A DNA stretch of 64,000 nt from WHSW01 sp963759295 (GCA_963759295.1 CAVWYT010000004.1:62001-126000); one strand, 5' to 3'. Shown: positions 36,489 to 45,911, counted from the stretch's first letter. The notes: generated from the sequence alone by a model not told the origin. Made by a program: numbers and translations.

Positions 36489-37620
36489 GTGGCTGCGACG
36501 CTCTCGACAGATCGCGATCGGGCTCACCTGCGCAGGGCGCTGGCGCTGGCCGAGGGCGGGCGCGGGCGCGTGAGCCCGAACCCGCTCGTGGGGGCGGTGA
36601 TCGTCGCGCGGCCGGACGGTGATCGGCGAGGGACACCACGCCGCGCTCGGCGAGGTCCACGCGGAGGTCGCGGCGCTCGCCGATTGCCGCGCGCGCGGCA
36701 ACGACCCGACCGGGGCGACGATGTACGTCTCGCTCGAGCCCTGCGCCCATCACGGCCGCCAGCCGCCGTGCACGGACGCGATCCTCGCCGCCGGGATCGC
36801 CAGGGTGGTGATCGGCTGCGACGACCCGAGCGAGAAGGCGAGCGGTCGCGGCCCCGGGATCCTGCGCGACGGCGGCGTCGAGGTCGCGTTCGCCGACGGT
36901 GCCGAAGCGGCGGCGGCGCGGCTGGCGAACCAGCCGTTCCGCAAGCACGCTCGCACCGGTCGTCCGCTGGTGACCATCAAGTCCGCGCTCAGCCTCGACG
37001 GCTTCACGGCGACCGGGGGCGGGGACTCGAAGTGGATCTCCGGCGCCGCGAGCCGCGCGCTCGTGCATCGCTGGCGCTCGGAGGCCGACGCGATCGCGGT
37101 CGGGATCGGCACCGCGCTCGCCGACGACCCGCTGCTCACCGCCCGCGACGTCGACGAGCCCGAGCCTCGACAGCCGGTCCGCGTCGTCTTCGACTCCGCT
37201 GCGCGCCTGCCGCTCGACTCGGCGCTCGTGCGCTCGCTCGACCAGGCGCCGCTGCACGTCGTCGTCGCGGCTGGAGCCGATCCGGCCGCCGTCGCCGCGC
37301 TGCGCGAGCTCGGCGCCGAGGTGCTCGAGCTCGCCGGCGACGACGCAGAGCGCGTCCGGTCGGCGCTCGTCGAGCTCGGGCGCCGCCTGATCAGCTCGAT
37401 GATCGTCGAAGGCGGGGCGACGCTCGCGGGCTCGTTTCTGGCGGCCGGGGAGGTCGACGAGCTGCGGCTGTTCGTCGCCCCGATCGTGCTCGGCGGAGGC
37501 AGGCCGCTGGTCGCGGGTGCCGGCGTCGAGTCGATCGCCGAGGCGCTGAGGCCGCTCGCCGTCGACTGGGAGCGCTGCGGCGACGACATGCTGGTGCGGG
37601 CGCGGCTGCGGGAGTGGTGA
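36489..37620 (+). CDS. ribD: Bifunctional riboflavin deaminase/reductase RibD (one frameshift)
   Basis: Deaminase domain followed by reductase, steps 2 and 3 of riboflavin synthesis. The GTG at 36489 begins MAATLSTDRDRAHLRRALAL and runs to GRVSPNPLVGAVIV; near 36605–36618 one extra base shifts the frame, and VIGEGHHAALGEVHAEVAAL (zinc-site HAE) continues, then SLEPCAHHGRQPPCTDAI with the two Cys ligands. The reductase domain starts near RPLVTIKSALSLDG. About 376 aa after correction. The TGA overlaps the ribE ATG. A palindromic operator abuts the start codon. Confidence 0.9.
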
Positions 37621-38219
37621 TGTTCACCGGGATCGTCAAGGAGATCGGGACCGTCGCCGGAGTCGAGCGCGGCGCCGCCGGGTCGCGGATCTCGATCCGG
37701 GCGACGGTCGCCGACGAGCTCGGCCGGGGGGACTCGGTGTCGGTCGAGGGCGTCTGCCTGACCGCGACCGAGGTGCGCTCCGACGGCTTCGACGCCGACG
37801 TCATGAACCAGACGCTTCGGGTGACCACGCTCGGGGGGCTCGAGCGGGGCGCGCGCGTCAACCTCGAGCCGGCGCTGCGGGCCGGCGAGCCGCTCGGCGG
37901 CCACATCGTCCAGGGTCACGTCGACGTGGTCGGCGAGATCGCATCCGTCTCCGAGGACGGCTTCGCGCGGCGGCTGCGCGTCGGAATCCCGGACGGCCTC
38001 GAGCGCTACCTGGTCGAGCACGGCTCGATCGCCATCGCCGGCGTCAGCCTCACGGTCGCGGGGCTCGGCGACGGAGTTCGAGGTCTCGCTGATCCCGGAG
38101 ACGCTCGAGCGCACGACCTTGGGTGCGGTCGCGAGGGCGACCGGGTCAACCTCGAGCTCGACGTCGTCGCCCGCTACGTCGAACGCCTTCTAGGCTTCAA
38201 ACCGGAAGGGAGCAATTGA
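37620..38219 (+). CDS. ribE: Riboflavin synthase α chain (paired frameshifts)
   Basis: ~199 aa, two tandem lumazine-binding domains: MFTGIVKEIGTV, with the duplicated segment GGHIVQGHVDVVGEI. It dismutates two 6,7-dimethyl-8-ribityllumazines. The frame stays open throughout, but residues ~152–171 as read are nonsense: removing a base near 38073 restores EFEVSLIPETLERTTLGAV, and adding one near 38132 returns to EGDRVNLELDVVARYVERLL. A compensating +1/-1 pair, probably sequencing error. ATG overlaps the ribD stop; the TGA overlaps the ribBA ATG. Confidence 0.9.
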   Translation: MFTGIVKEIGTVAGVERGAAGSRISIRATVADELGRGDSVSVEGVCLTATEVRSDGFDADVMNQTLRVTTLGGLERGARVNLEPALRAGEPLGGHIVQGHVDVVGEIASVSEDGFARRLRVGIPDGLERYLVEHGSIAIAGVSLTVAGLGDGVRGLADPGDARAHDLGCGREGDRVNLELDVVARYVERLLGFKPEGSN

Positions 38220-39532
38220 TGGAGACCGGAGCTGCCACAGACCCTGCCGGCGACGGCCGCGAAGCGGAGCAGCCGGCAGGGTCGTTCTCGACGATCGAGG
38301 AGGCGATCGACGACATCCGCCGCGGCAGGATGGTCGTCGTCTGCGACGACGAGAACCGCGAGAACGAGGGCGACCTGACGCTCGCGGCTCAGTTCGCGAC
38401 CCCGGAGGCGATCAACTTCATGGCCAAGGAGGGGCGCGGCCTGATCTGCCTGTCGCTCACCTCCGAGCGCTGCGACGAGCTCGGCCTCAACCTGATGGCG
38501 GCCAAGAACGAGGCGCCGCTGCAGACGGCGTTCACGGTCTCGGTCGAGGCGCGCGAGGGCGTGACCACCGGGATCTCGGCCGCCGACCGGGCGCACACGA
38601 TCCAGGTCGCGATCGACCCGAGCTCGACCCCGGCGTCGCTCGTCCAGCCCGGGCACGTGTTCCCGCTCAAGGCCAAGGACGGCGGCGTGCTCGAGCGCGC
38701 CGGGCAGACCGAGGCCGCGATCGACCTCGCCCGGCTCGCGGGGCTGATCCCTGCGGGGGTGATCTGCGAGATCATGAACGACGACGGGACGATGGCCCGG
38801 GTGCCGGACCTGGTCTCCTACTGCGAGCGCCACGGGCTGAAGATGGTCACCGTCGCCGACCTGATCGCCTACCGGCGACGGACCGAGCAACTGGTCGAGC
38901 GGGTCGTCGCGACCAAGCTGCCGACCGCGTTCGGCGAGTTCACCGCGGTCGGCTACCGGTCGCTGCTCGACGACAAGCACCACGTGGCGATGGTCAAGGG
39001 GGAGGTGGCCGGCGCCGAGGACGTGCTCGTCCGGGTTCACTCCGAGTGCCTGACCGGCGACGTCTTCCACTCGCTGCGCTGCGACTGCGGCGAGCAGCTC
39101 GAGGCGGCGCTGGCGATGATCGAGCGCGCGGGCCGCGGCGTGCTCCTCTACCTCTCCCAGGAGGGCCGGGGGATCGGGCTGCTGAACAAGCTTCGCGCCT
39201 ACAAGCTCCAGGAGGAGGGCTTCGACACGGTCGACGCCAACCTGAAGCTCGGCCTGCCCGCCGACCTGCGCGACTACGGCATCGGCGCCCAGATCCTCGT
39301 CGACCTCGGCCTGACCAGCATCCGGATCCTGACCAACAACCCGAAGAAGATCCACGGGCTCGAGGGATACGGGCTCTCGGTCACCGAGCAGGTGCCGATC
39401 CAGTCGATCCCCAACCCCCACAACGAGTCCTACCTGCGCGCCAAGCGCGACAAGATGGGCCACGTCCTCCATCACCAGGGGCTGGCGCTCGACGAGGAGC
39501 TGCTGCACGACGAGCACGCCCGCGATGGCTGA
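38219..39532 (+). CDS. ribBA: Bifunctional DHBP synthase / GTP cyclohydrolase II
   Basis: 437 aa. RibB half: CDDENRENEGDLTLAA and GRGLICLSLT; RibA half: VRVHSECLTGDVFHSLRCDC (zinc Cys) and LLYLSQEGRGIGLLNKL. It supplies both precursors of riboflavin. The strong SD GGAAGGGAG lies 6–7 nt before the ATG, in contrast to the SD-less first gene of the operon. The first ~22 residues (METGAATDPAGDGREAEQPA) are a low-complexity extension. The end overlaps ribH by 8 nt. Confidence 0.96.
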   Translation: METGAATDPAGDGREAEQPAGSFSTIEEAIDDIRRGRMVVVCDDENRENEGDLTLAAQFATPEAINFMAKEGRGLICLSLTSERCDELGLNLMAAKNEAPLQTAFTVSVEAREGVTTGISAADRAHTIQVAIDPSSTPASLVQPGHVFPLKAKDGGVLERAGQTEAAIDLARLAGLIPAGVICEIMNDDGTMARVPDLVSYCERHGLKMVTVADLIAYRRRTEQLVERVVATKLPTAFGEFTAVGYRSLLDDKHHVAMVKGEVAGAEDVLVRVHSECLTGDVFHSLRCDCGEQLEAALAMIERAGRGVLLYLSQEGRGIGLLNKLRAYKLQEEGFDTVDANLKLGLPADLRDYGIGAQILVDLGLTSIRILTNNPKKIHGLEGYGLSVTEQVPIQSIPNPHNESYLRAKRDKMGHVLHHQGLALDEELLHDEHARDG

Positions 39533-39962
39533 GTTCGCGATCTGCGTCGCGACCTTCTACGAGGACCTCGCCGAACGGCTCGTCAACGGCGCCACCGAGG
39601 CGTTCGCCGACCACGACGTGGCGCCGTCGTCGGTGCACACGTTCGAGGTTCCAGGCGCCTTCGAGCTGCCGTACGCCGCGAAGCTGTGCGCCGAGTCGGG
39701 GCGCTTCGACGGCGTCGCCTGCCTCGGCGTCGTGATCCGCGGCGAGACCGATCACTACGAGTTCGTCGCCTCGGAGGCGGCGCGCGGGATCCAGGACGTC
39801 CAGCTGTCGACCGGCGTGCCGTGCTCGTTCGGGGTGATCACCTGCGACACCCGCGAGCAGGCGGAGGCTCGCGCCGGGGGCGGCAAGCGCGACCAGGGCC
39901 GAAACGCCGCGATCGCGGTGCTGCGGTCGGCCGAAATGCGCGCCGCGCTCGCCCCGAGCTAG
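39525..39962 (+). CDS. ribH: 6,7-dimethyl-8-ribityllumazine synthase
   Basis: 145 aa. VATFYEDLAERLVNGATEAF, FEVPGAFELPYAA and GVVIRGETDHYEFVASEAARGI are the substrate-site segments; GVITCDTREQAEAR is near the end. It forms the icosahedral or pentameric enzyme making the lumazine precursor. Last gene of ribD-ribE-ribBA-ribH. ATG inside the end of ribBA. Confidence 0.95.
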   Translation: MAEFAICVATFYEDLAERLVNGATEAFADHDVAPSSVHTFEVPGAFELPYAAKLCAESGRFDGVACLGVVIRGETDHYEFVASEAARGIQDVQLSTGVPCSFGVITCDTREQAEARAGGGKRDQGRNAAIAVLRSAEMRAALAPS

Positions 39963-39970
39963 GGCGGGCC

Positions 39971-39981
39971 TCGCTACCATC
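39971..39981 (+). promoter_or_regulatory. rpmB promoter motif TCGCTACCATC
   Basis: Contains TACCAT (39975–39980), 10 nt before the rpmB ATG. The identical 11-mer precedes rpmF (48111–48121). Confidence 0.35.
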
Positions 39982-39990
39982 ACGCGTCCG

Positions 39991-40182
39991 ATGGCCAAGG
40001 TCTGCTTCAGCTGCGGAAAGAAGCCCGCGTTCGGGAACTCGCGCAGCCACTCGATGGTCGCCACCCGGCGCCGCTTCAACCCGAACCTGCAGAAGGTGCG
40101 CATCGACGACGGCGGCCGCCCGCGCCGCGTCTACGTCTGCACGCGCTGCCTGAAGGCCAACAAGGTCACCAAGTACGCCTGA
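39991..40182 (+). CDS. rpmB: 50S ribosomal protein L28, zinc-binding form
   Basis: 63 aa. MAKVCFSCGKKPAFGNSRSH at the N-terminus and YVCTRCLKANKVTKYA at the end supply four Cys (CFSC and CTRC), the zinc-containing C+ type of L28. Such forms are often paired with zinc-independent paralogues under Zur control in actinobacteria; none is in this window. It is transcribed away from a TACCAT -10-like element 10 nt upstream. Confidence 0.95.
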   Translation: MAKVCFSCGKKPAFGNSRSHSMVATRRRFNPNLQKVRIDDGGRPRRVYVCTRCLKANKVTKYA

Positions 40183-40228
40183 CGGCGCCTGACGAGCCCT
40201 TCGCCACCCCGGCCGCTGGGGGTGCCGC

Positions 40229-40234
40229 TAGTCT
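40229..40234 (+). promoter_or_regulatory. -10 element of the DAK-domain gene (TAGTCT)
   Basis: TAGTCT 7 nt before GTG 40242, no SD; leaderless type. Confidence 0.4.
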
Positions 40235-40241
40235 GCCCCGC

Positions 40242-41864
40242 GTGCCGGACTCATCGATCGTTCGCTTTCGTCATGTGGTCGGCGTCGCGCTCGCGCACCT
40301 GGAGGAGCGGCGCGAGGAGATCAACGACCTGAACGTCTTCCCGGTCGCCGACGGCGACACCGGGGACAACATGGCGCTGACGATGAGCCACGTGCTCGAG
40401 CAGCTCGACGAGCTCGAGCGGACCGCGAACGGAAACCCGCGCCGGCCGGAGATCGTGCGCGAGGTGGCGCGCGCGGCGCTGATGGGCGCGCGCGGCAACT
40501 CCGGGGTGATCCTCAGCCAGATCGTCCGCGGCGCGGCCGAGAAGGTGGCGACGCCGCCTGGCCGGCTGATCGATCCGGCGCTGATCGAGACCGCGCTCAC
40601 CAACGCCGCCGACCGCGCCTACGACTCGGTGCGCGATCCTGCGGAGGGGACGATGCTGACCGTGATCCGCGCGATGGCCGACGCGGTGGCCGCGCGGCGC
40701 GCCGAGTGGCTGAGCCGCGACCTCGAGCCCGAATCGACCGCCGCCGAGCAGAACGCGCTGCTCGCCGAGATGCTCGCCGCGGCGCTGTTCGCCGGCGAGG
40801 AGGCGGTCCGTCACACGCCCGAGCAGCTCGACGTGCTCGCCGAGGCGGGCGTCGTCGACGCGGGGGCGCTCGGGCTCGTGGTGATCATCCGCGGGATGAT
40901 GGCCGGGCTCGCCGGCGAGCACGTCCAGCTGCCGGAGATCCCGCACTACGCGCCGGCGCGGCTCGACCAGGTCCATCACGCCGACTCGGAGTACAGGTTC
41001 TGCACCAACTTCATGGTCACCGGGGAAGGGCTCGACGCCGAGCGCTCGCTCGACCAGCTCGAGAAGCTCGGCGACTCGGTGCTCGTGGTCGGCGACGAGA
41101 CGACGCTCAAGGTCCACGTCCACACCGACGACCCGGATGCCGCGAAGGCGTTGTTCGCGGGGGCCGGCGCGATCGAGCGCGAGGACATCGCCGACATGCA
41201 CGAGCAGGTCGCCGGGCAGCGTGCGCGGCTCGGCTCGGGTCGCTCGGCGGTCGTCGCGGTCTCGAGCGGCGATGGGATGCGGAAGCTGTTCAGGGCCCTC
41301 GGCGCGGTCACGGTCGACGGCGGGCCGACGCTCAACCCGCCGACCAAGGACCTGCTCGAGGCGATCGACTCGTGCTCGGCGCCGGAGGTGATCGTGCTCC
41401 CGAACTCCGACAACGTGACCATGGCCGCCGAGGAGGCCGCGCGCCTCGCCGCCAAGCGGGTCTACGTCGTGCCGTCGTCGTCTCAGCAGGCGGCGCTGGC
41501 GGCGCTGGTCGAGTTCGAGCCCGCCGCCGAGGCGCGCGCGAACGCCGAGCGGATCGCCGCCGGGCTCGAGGGCGTGCGCACGGGGGCCGTCGCCCCCGCC
41601 GCCCGCGACGACGTCGATGGCCGCTTCCGCCGGGGCGACGCGGTCGGCTTCGTCGGCGGGGAGATCGTCGCCTGGGGCGGGGCCGGCTCGACCCTCGTGG
41701 AGACGGTCGCAGCGGTCGCCGACGGGGCGGAGATCGTGACGGTGATCGAGGGAGCCGAGGCGCCGTTCGGCCTCGAGGAGCTCGAGCTCGAGCTCGACGG
41801 CGCCGAGCTCGAGCTCCATCGCGGCAACACCCCCAACTACTCCTGGCTGATCGCCGCGCAGTAG
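40242..41864 (+). CDS. DAK2-domain protein, FakA-like fatty acid kinase subunit
   Basis: 540 aa. The DAK2 nucleotide-binding domain starts with NVFPVADGDTGDNM (metal-binding Asp) and RGNSGVILSQI. The middle has VHVHTDDP, and the C-terminal half (VVAVSSGDGMRKLFRALGAV) is the FakA-type extension. In Firmicutes FakA with FakB phosphorylates fatty acids; here the rpmB–DAK–recG neighbourhood is the usual one but no FakB is in the window. GTG start, probably leaderless. Confidence 0.85.
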   Translation: MPDSSIVRFRHVVGVALAHLEERREEINDLNVFPVADGDTGDNMALTMSHVLEQLDELERTANGNPRRPEIVREVARAALMGARGNSGVILSQIVRGAAEKVATPPGRLIDPALIETALTNAADRAYDSVRDPAEGTMLTVIRAMADAVAARRAEWLSRDLEPESTAAEQNALLAEMLAAALFAGEEAVRHTPEQLDVLAEAGVVDAGALGLVVIIRGMMAGLAGEHVQLPEIPHYAPARLDQVHHADSEYRFCTNFMVTGEGLDAERSLDQLEKLGDSVLVVGDETTLKVHVHTDDPDAAKALFAGAGAIEREDIADMHEQVAGQRARLGSGRSAVVAVSSGDGMRKLFRALGAVTVDGGPTLNPPTKDLLEAIDSCSAPEVIVLPNSDNVTMAAEEAARLAAKRVYVVPSSSQQAALAALVEFEPAAEARANAERIAAGLEGVRTGAVAPAARDDVDGRFRRGDAVGFVGGEIVAWGGAGSTLVETVAAVADGAEIVTVIEGAEAPFGLEELELELDGAELELHRGNTPNYSWLIAAQ

Positions 41865-41873
41865 GAGGCGGCC

Positions 41874-42662
41874 ATGGCCGCGGCGGAGAAGCCCGTCCTC
41901 TGGCACATCCCGGTCTCCCACTACAGCGAGAAGGCGCGCTGGGCGCTCGCCTGGAAGGGGATCGAGCACGAGCGCCGAGCGCCGCTGCCGGGCGCCCACA
42001 TGGCGGTCGCGCTGTGGCTCACCCGGGGCGCGAGCAAGACCTTTCCGGTGCTCGAGCTCGACGGCGTCAGGATCGGCGACTCGAGCGCGATCATCGCCGC
42101 ACTCGAGCAGCGCCGGCCCGAGCCCGCGCTCTATCCCGCCGACCCGGACGAGCGGCGCCGCGCGCTCGAGCTGGAGGAGTTCTTCGACGAGCAGCTCGGC
42201 CCGCACATCCGCCTGCTCGCCTGGCACGAGCTGCGCCGCGACCCGCAGCGCATGGAAGAGCTGTCGCTGACGATGCTGCCCGAGCCGCTGCGGCGCTTCG
42301 ATCTCGCCGCCGGGCTTGCCGGGCGCTTCGGCTCGGGCTTCGTGCGATTCCGCTACCGCGCGGCGAGCGACGAGGCGGCCGCGGTGGCGCGCGAGAAGAT
42401 CGTCGCGGCCCTCGACCGGCTCGAGGCTGAGCTCTCACGCGCCGGCGGCGAGCACCTCGCCGGCGACGCGTTCTCGGTCGCCGATCTGACGGCGGCGTCC
42501 CTCTTCTACCCGCTGGTCAACCCGGCGGAGGGGCCGCGACAGCTGCCCGATCCGGCGCCGCCGGCGTTCGAGCGCTTCCGGGCGCCGCTCGTCGAGCGCC
42601 CGGGGTGCCGGTGGGTCGCGGAGATGTTTCGCGGCTACCGCGGGCGCGCGCCCGGCTACTAG
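41874..42662 (+). CDS. Glutathione S-transferase-like protein
   Basis: 262 aa. A thioredoxin-like N-terminus (VLWHIPVSHYSEKARWALAW; KTFPVLELDGVRIGDSSAII, where the Asp-Ser would bind the thiol cofactor) is followed by an all-α domain ending in DAFSVADLTAASLFYPLV. Actinobacteria seldom make glutathione, so the cofactor is uncertain. A perfect AGGAGG lies 5 nt before the ATG and overlaps the upstream stop. Converges on the RidA gene, sharing CTAG at the stops. Confidence 0.8.
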   Translation: MAAAEKPVLWHIPVSHYSEKARWALAWKGIEHERRAPLPGAHMAVALWLTRGASKTFPVLELDGVRIGDSSAIIAALEQRRPEPALYPADPDERRRALELEEFFDEQLGPHIRLLAWHELRRDPQRMEELSLTMLPEPLRRFDLAAGLAGRFGSGFVRFRYRAASDEAAAVAREKIVAALDRLEAELSRAGGEHLAGDAFSVADLTAASLFYPLVNPAEGPRQLPDPAPPAFERFRAPLVERPGCRWVAEMFRGYRGRAPGY

Positions 42663-43135
42663 GCGATCTGGACGATCGCCTCGACCTCGACCGGAGCGTC
42701 AAAGGGGAGCTGCGCGGCGCCGATCGCCGTGCGGGCGTGGCGGCCGAGCTCCGGTCCCCAGACCTCGAGCACGAGGTCGGTGAACCCGTTGATCACCGCC
42801 GGCGGCTTGTCGAACCCGGGCGCGCACTGGACCAGCCCGAGCGCCTTCAACCAGCCGGTGACCCGGTCGAGGTCGCCGAGCGCCTCCGCGAGCGAGGCGA
42901 ACACCGACAGCCCGGTGAGCCGCGCTGCACGATAGCCCTGGTCCAGATCGAGCTCGCCTCCGACCCGTCCGGTGACCAGGACCTCCGAGCCGTCGACGGG
43001 CAGGTGGCCGGAGACGTAGCCGAGACCGCCACTCACCCTGACCAGCTCGAACGGGAACTCGACGCCGGGCGGCGGCGCGAACGGCGCCGGAAGCTCGAGC
43101 TCGAGCTCGGCGAGCCTGTCGGCGATCCGTCCCAT
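42659..43135 (-). CDS. RidA/YjgF-family protein
   Basis: 158 aa. VRVSGGLGYVSGHLPVDGSE and the C-terminal segment HARTAIGAAQLPFDAPVEVEAIV, with the conserved Arg, place it in the RidA superfamily, in the longer subgroup with an N-terminal extension of ~25 residues. RidA proteins hydrolyse reactive enamine/imine intermediates. Divergent from recG, the two starts 27 bp apart. Confidence 0.85.
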   Translation of the reverse strand: MGRIADRLAELELELPAPFAPPPGVEFPFELVRVSGGLGYVSGHLPVDGSEVLVTGRVGGELDLDQGYRAARLTGLSVFASLAEALGDLDRVTGWLKALGLVQCAPGFDKPPAVINGFTDLVLEVWGPELGRHARTAIGAAQLPFDAPVEVEAIVQIA

Positions 43136-43144
43136 CTACCCAGC

Positions 43145-43154
43145 AGCCTAGCCT
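43145..43154. promoter_or_regulatory. Overlapping divergent -10 elements, ridA-like gene and recG
   Basis: AGCCTAGCCT holds TAGCCT on plus (43149–43154, 8 nt before recG ATG) and TAGGCT on minus (43150–43145, 9 nt before the RidA ATG). The central TA is shared. Confidence 0.45.
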
Positions 43155-43162
43155 TCAGCGGC

Positions 43163-45355
43163 ATGACTGAGGTCGCGGTCGAGCAACGGATCGTCGATCC
43201 ACCGCCCCGGGCGCTGGGCTCCGGGGATCCGCAGGATCACGATCGCCTCCGCGAGGCGCCGCTGCGCTTCCGGCCGCGGCCGAGCCTGCTCGAGGCGCCC
43301 CTGACCGCGCTGCGCGGCGCCGGCCCGAGGCTCTCGGCCGCGGCCGCGGAGCTGGGGATCGAGACGGTCGGCGATCTGCTGCTCTGGATCCCCCGCGGCT
43401 ATCGCGAGCCCGCGCCGGTGCGCGAGGTCGCCGAGCTGCGAATCGGCGAGCGGGCAACGGTTACGGTCGAGGTGCGCTCGACCCGTGTGCGCCCGACCAG
43501 GCAGCGGCGATTGCGGATCCTCGAGGCGACGGTCGCCGACGCCAGCGGGCCGATGAAGGCGATCTGGTTCAACCAGGCATGGCTTGCCGAGCGCCTGCCG
43601 CCCGGGACCCGGCTGTTGCTCAACGGCACCCTCGAGCGCGGCAGCTTCAAGGTCGAGGCGCACGAGATCGTCGCCGACGGGGCCGAGGCCGCGGGCATCC
43701 ACACCACCGGCCTGGTCCCGATGCATCCCGCCTCCGAGCGCCTGAAGGCGAATCGGATCCGGGAATGGGCGTGGCAGGCGATCGGCGCCGCTCGGCATGC
43801 GATCGAGCCGCTGCCGGCCGAGCTGCGCGCCCGCAGGGGCCTCCCCGGCGAGGCCGACGCCCTCTGCGCCGTGCATTTCCCGGCGACCCGGCAGGAGGGC
43901 GAGCTGGCGCGCTCGCGACTGGCCTTCGAGGAGCTGCTGCTGCACCAGGCCGCGCTCGCCCTGCGGCGACGCGGCCGCGAGTGCGAGCGGCCGGGGGTGC
44001 GAATCGACCCGGTGGGCGGAGCGCTGGTCGATCGCTGGCTCGCCTCGCTTCCGTTCGAGCCGACGGGCGACCAGCGCGCGGCGTTCGCGGAGCTCGACCG
44101 CGACCTCGCCTCGGGCCGGCCGATGCAGCGCCTGGTGATGGGCGAGGTCGGGAGCGGAAAGACGGTCGTCTGCGTGCACGCGATGCTGCGGGCGCTCGAC
44201 GCCGGCCACCAGGCGGCGCTGATGGCGCCGACGGAGACTCTCGCCGAGCAGCACGCCGCGACGCTCGATCGCCTGCTCGCCTCGGAGGCGGTGCCGTTCG
44301 CGCTGCTCACCGGGGCGACGCCGGCGGCGCGCCGGCGCGAGACGCTGGCCCGGCTGGCCTCGGGCGAGCTGGGGCTGGTCGTCGGCACGCACGCCCTGAT
44401 CGAGCCCGACGTCGAGTTCACGAGCCTGGCGCTGTGCGTGGTCGACGAGCAGCATCGCTTCGGCGTCGCCCAGCGCGCCGCGCTCGACCGCAAGGGCCCC
44501 GGCGAGGCGGCGCCGCATGTCCTGCACATGACCGCGACGCCGATCCCGCGCACGCTCTCGCTGACGGCCTACGGCGACCTCGACGTCACCACGATCCGCG
44601 AGCTGCCTGCCGGGCGGCGGCCGGTTCGCACCTGGGTGGTCGGCGAGGAGAAGCGCGCCGGCGCCTACGGCTTCATCCGCGACCGGCTGCGCGAGGGTCG
44701 ACAGGCCTACGTCGTCTGCCCGCTGGTCGCCGAATCCGAGAACCTGCAGGCGAAGGCGGCCGGCGTCGAGGCGGAGCGGCTGCGCGCGCGAGAGCTGCGC
44801 GACTTCGAGGTCGGCCTCCTGCACGGGCAGATGTCCTCGCGCGACAAGGCCTGGGCGATGGAGAAGTTCGTCGCGGGGCGCACGCAGGTGCTGGTCGCGA
44901 CGACGGTGATCGAGGTCGGGATCGACGTCCCGAACGCGACCGTGATGCTGGTCGAGGGGGCGGAGCGCTACGGGCTCTCCCAGCTTCACCAGCTCCGCGG
45001 CCGGGTGGGGCGCGGCGAGCACGAGAGCCATTGCATCCTCTTCGCCGATCCCGAGTCCGACCTCGCGCGGCGGCGGATGGAGGCGATCGCGCGGCTCAGC
45101 GACGGCTTCGAGCTCGCCGAGGTCGACCTCAGCCTGCGCGGGGAGGGCGAGATCCTCGGCACCCGCCAGCACGGGCTGCCGCGCTTCCGGGTCGCGGAGC
45201 TTCCCGACGACGCACCGCTGCTGACCGAGGCGCGGCGCGAGCTGCTGGCGCTGATCGGCGCCGACCCCGAGCTGGACGCTCCGGAGCTCGGGCCGCTGCT
45301 CGCCGCCGCGCGGCAGCGGTTCGGCGACGAGCGCGAGCGGGGGCTGACGGCCTGA
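43163..45355 (+). CDS. recG: ATP-dependent DNA helicase RecG
   Basis: 730 aa from the ATG at 43163, chosen because the recognisable sequence (GAGPRLSAAAAELGIETVGDLL) follows closely and the -10 spacing fits. Wedge/OB domain with ATVADASGPMKAIWFNQ; Walker A MGEVGSGKTVV; DEQH box VVDEQHRFGVAQR; motif VI QLRGRVGRGEHESHCIL; C-terminal GEGEILGTRQHGLP. Remodels stalled forks and branched DNA. rsmD and coaD follow as commonly seen. Confidence 0.95.
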   Translation: MTEVAVEQRIVDPPPRALGSGDPQDHDRLREAPLRFRPRPSLLEAPLTALRGAGPRLSAAAAELGIETVGDLLLWIPRGYREPAPVREVAELRIGERATVTVEVRSTRVRPTRQRRLRILEATVADASGPMKAIWFNQAWLAERLPPGTRLLLNGTLERGSFKVEAHEIVADGAEAAGIHTTGLVPMHPASERLKANRIREWAWQAIGAARHAIEPLPAELRARRGLPGEADALCAVHFPATRQEGELARSRLAFEELLLHQAALALRRRGRECERPGVRIDPVGGALVDRWLASLPFEPTGDQRAAFAELDRDLASGRPMQRLVMGEVGSGKTVVCVHAMLRALDAGHQAALMAPTETLAEQHAATLDRLLASEAVPFALLTGATPAARRRETLARLASGELGLVVGTHALIEPDVEFTSLALCVVDEQHRFGVAQRAALDRKGPGEAAPHVLHMTATPIPRTLSLTAYGDLDVTTIRELPAGRRPVRTWVVGEEKRAGAYGFIRDRLREGRQAYVVCPLVAESENLQAKAAGVEAERLRARELRDFEVGLLHGQMSSRDKAWAMEKFVAGRTQVLVATTVIEVGIDVPNATVMLVEGAERYGLSQLHQLRGRVGRGEHESHCILFADPESDLARRRMEAIARLSDGFELAEVDLSLRGEGEILGTRQHGLPRFRVAELPDDAPLLTEARRELLALIGADPELDAPELGPLLAAARQRFGDERERGLTA

Positions 45356-45374
45356 GGCCGAGTCCGAGCAGACG

Positions 45375-45911
45375 ATGAGGGTGGTCGCCGGAGATCTCGG
45401 CGGGCGGAGGCTGATCTCGCCGCCCGGTCGCTCGCGCGAGGTGCGCCCGACCTCCGACCGCGCCCGTGAGACGCTGTTCGCGATCCTCGGCGACGTCTCG
45501 GACCTGAGCGTCCTCGACCTGTTCTGCGGCACGGGCGCGCTGGCGATCGAAGCCCTCTCTCGTGGTGCCGACTCGGCGGTGTTCGTCGACACCGATCCGT
45601 CGCCGGCGCGCCGCAACGTCGAGGCGCTCGGTATCGAGCGCCGCAGCGAGATCGTGCGCTCGGACGCGATCGCCTACCTGAGGCGGACCGAGTTGCGCTT
45701 CGGGCTCATCCTCTGCGATCCGCCGTATAGACTCGCCGGCCCCCTTGAGCCACAGCTCGCGCAACACCTGCCGCCGCGCCTCGCTCGCCGCTCCCGCCTC
45801 GTGGTCGAGAGCTCCGCGCGCCGTCCGCTGGAGCTCGAGCTGCCGAGGCACCCGATCGTCGCCGAGCGCCGGATCGGCGAGGCCCTGATCCGCGTCTACG
45901 GGAGGAGCTGA
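45375..45911 (+). CDS. rsmD: 16S rRNA m2G966 methyltransferase
   Basis: 178 aa. MRVVAGDLGGRRL and RPTSDRARETLFAIL, SAM motif VLDLFCGTGALAIEALSRGA and catalytic DPPY are all present. Methylates G966 of 16S rRNA. Its TGA overlaps the coaD ATG by one base (TGATG). Confidence 0.95.
   Translation: MRVVAGDLGGRRLISPPGRSREVRPTSDRARETLFAILGDVSDLSVLDLFCGTGALAIEALSRGADSAVFVDTDPSPARRNVEALGIERRSEIVRSDAIAYLRRTELRFGLILCDPPYRLAGPLEPQLAQHLPPRLARRSRLVVESSARRPLELELPRHPIVAERRIGEALIRVYGRS

Noticed and set aside
36489..39962. FMN riboswitch for the rib operon
   Set aside because: Only 31 bp separate ribD from the divergent gene; there is no space for the aptamer.
41779..41820. Tandem GAGCTCGAGCTC repeats (also near 13600)
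   Set aside because: They encode Leu-Glu runs in coding frames; biased codon use in GC-rich DNA explains them.
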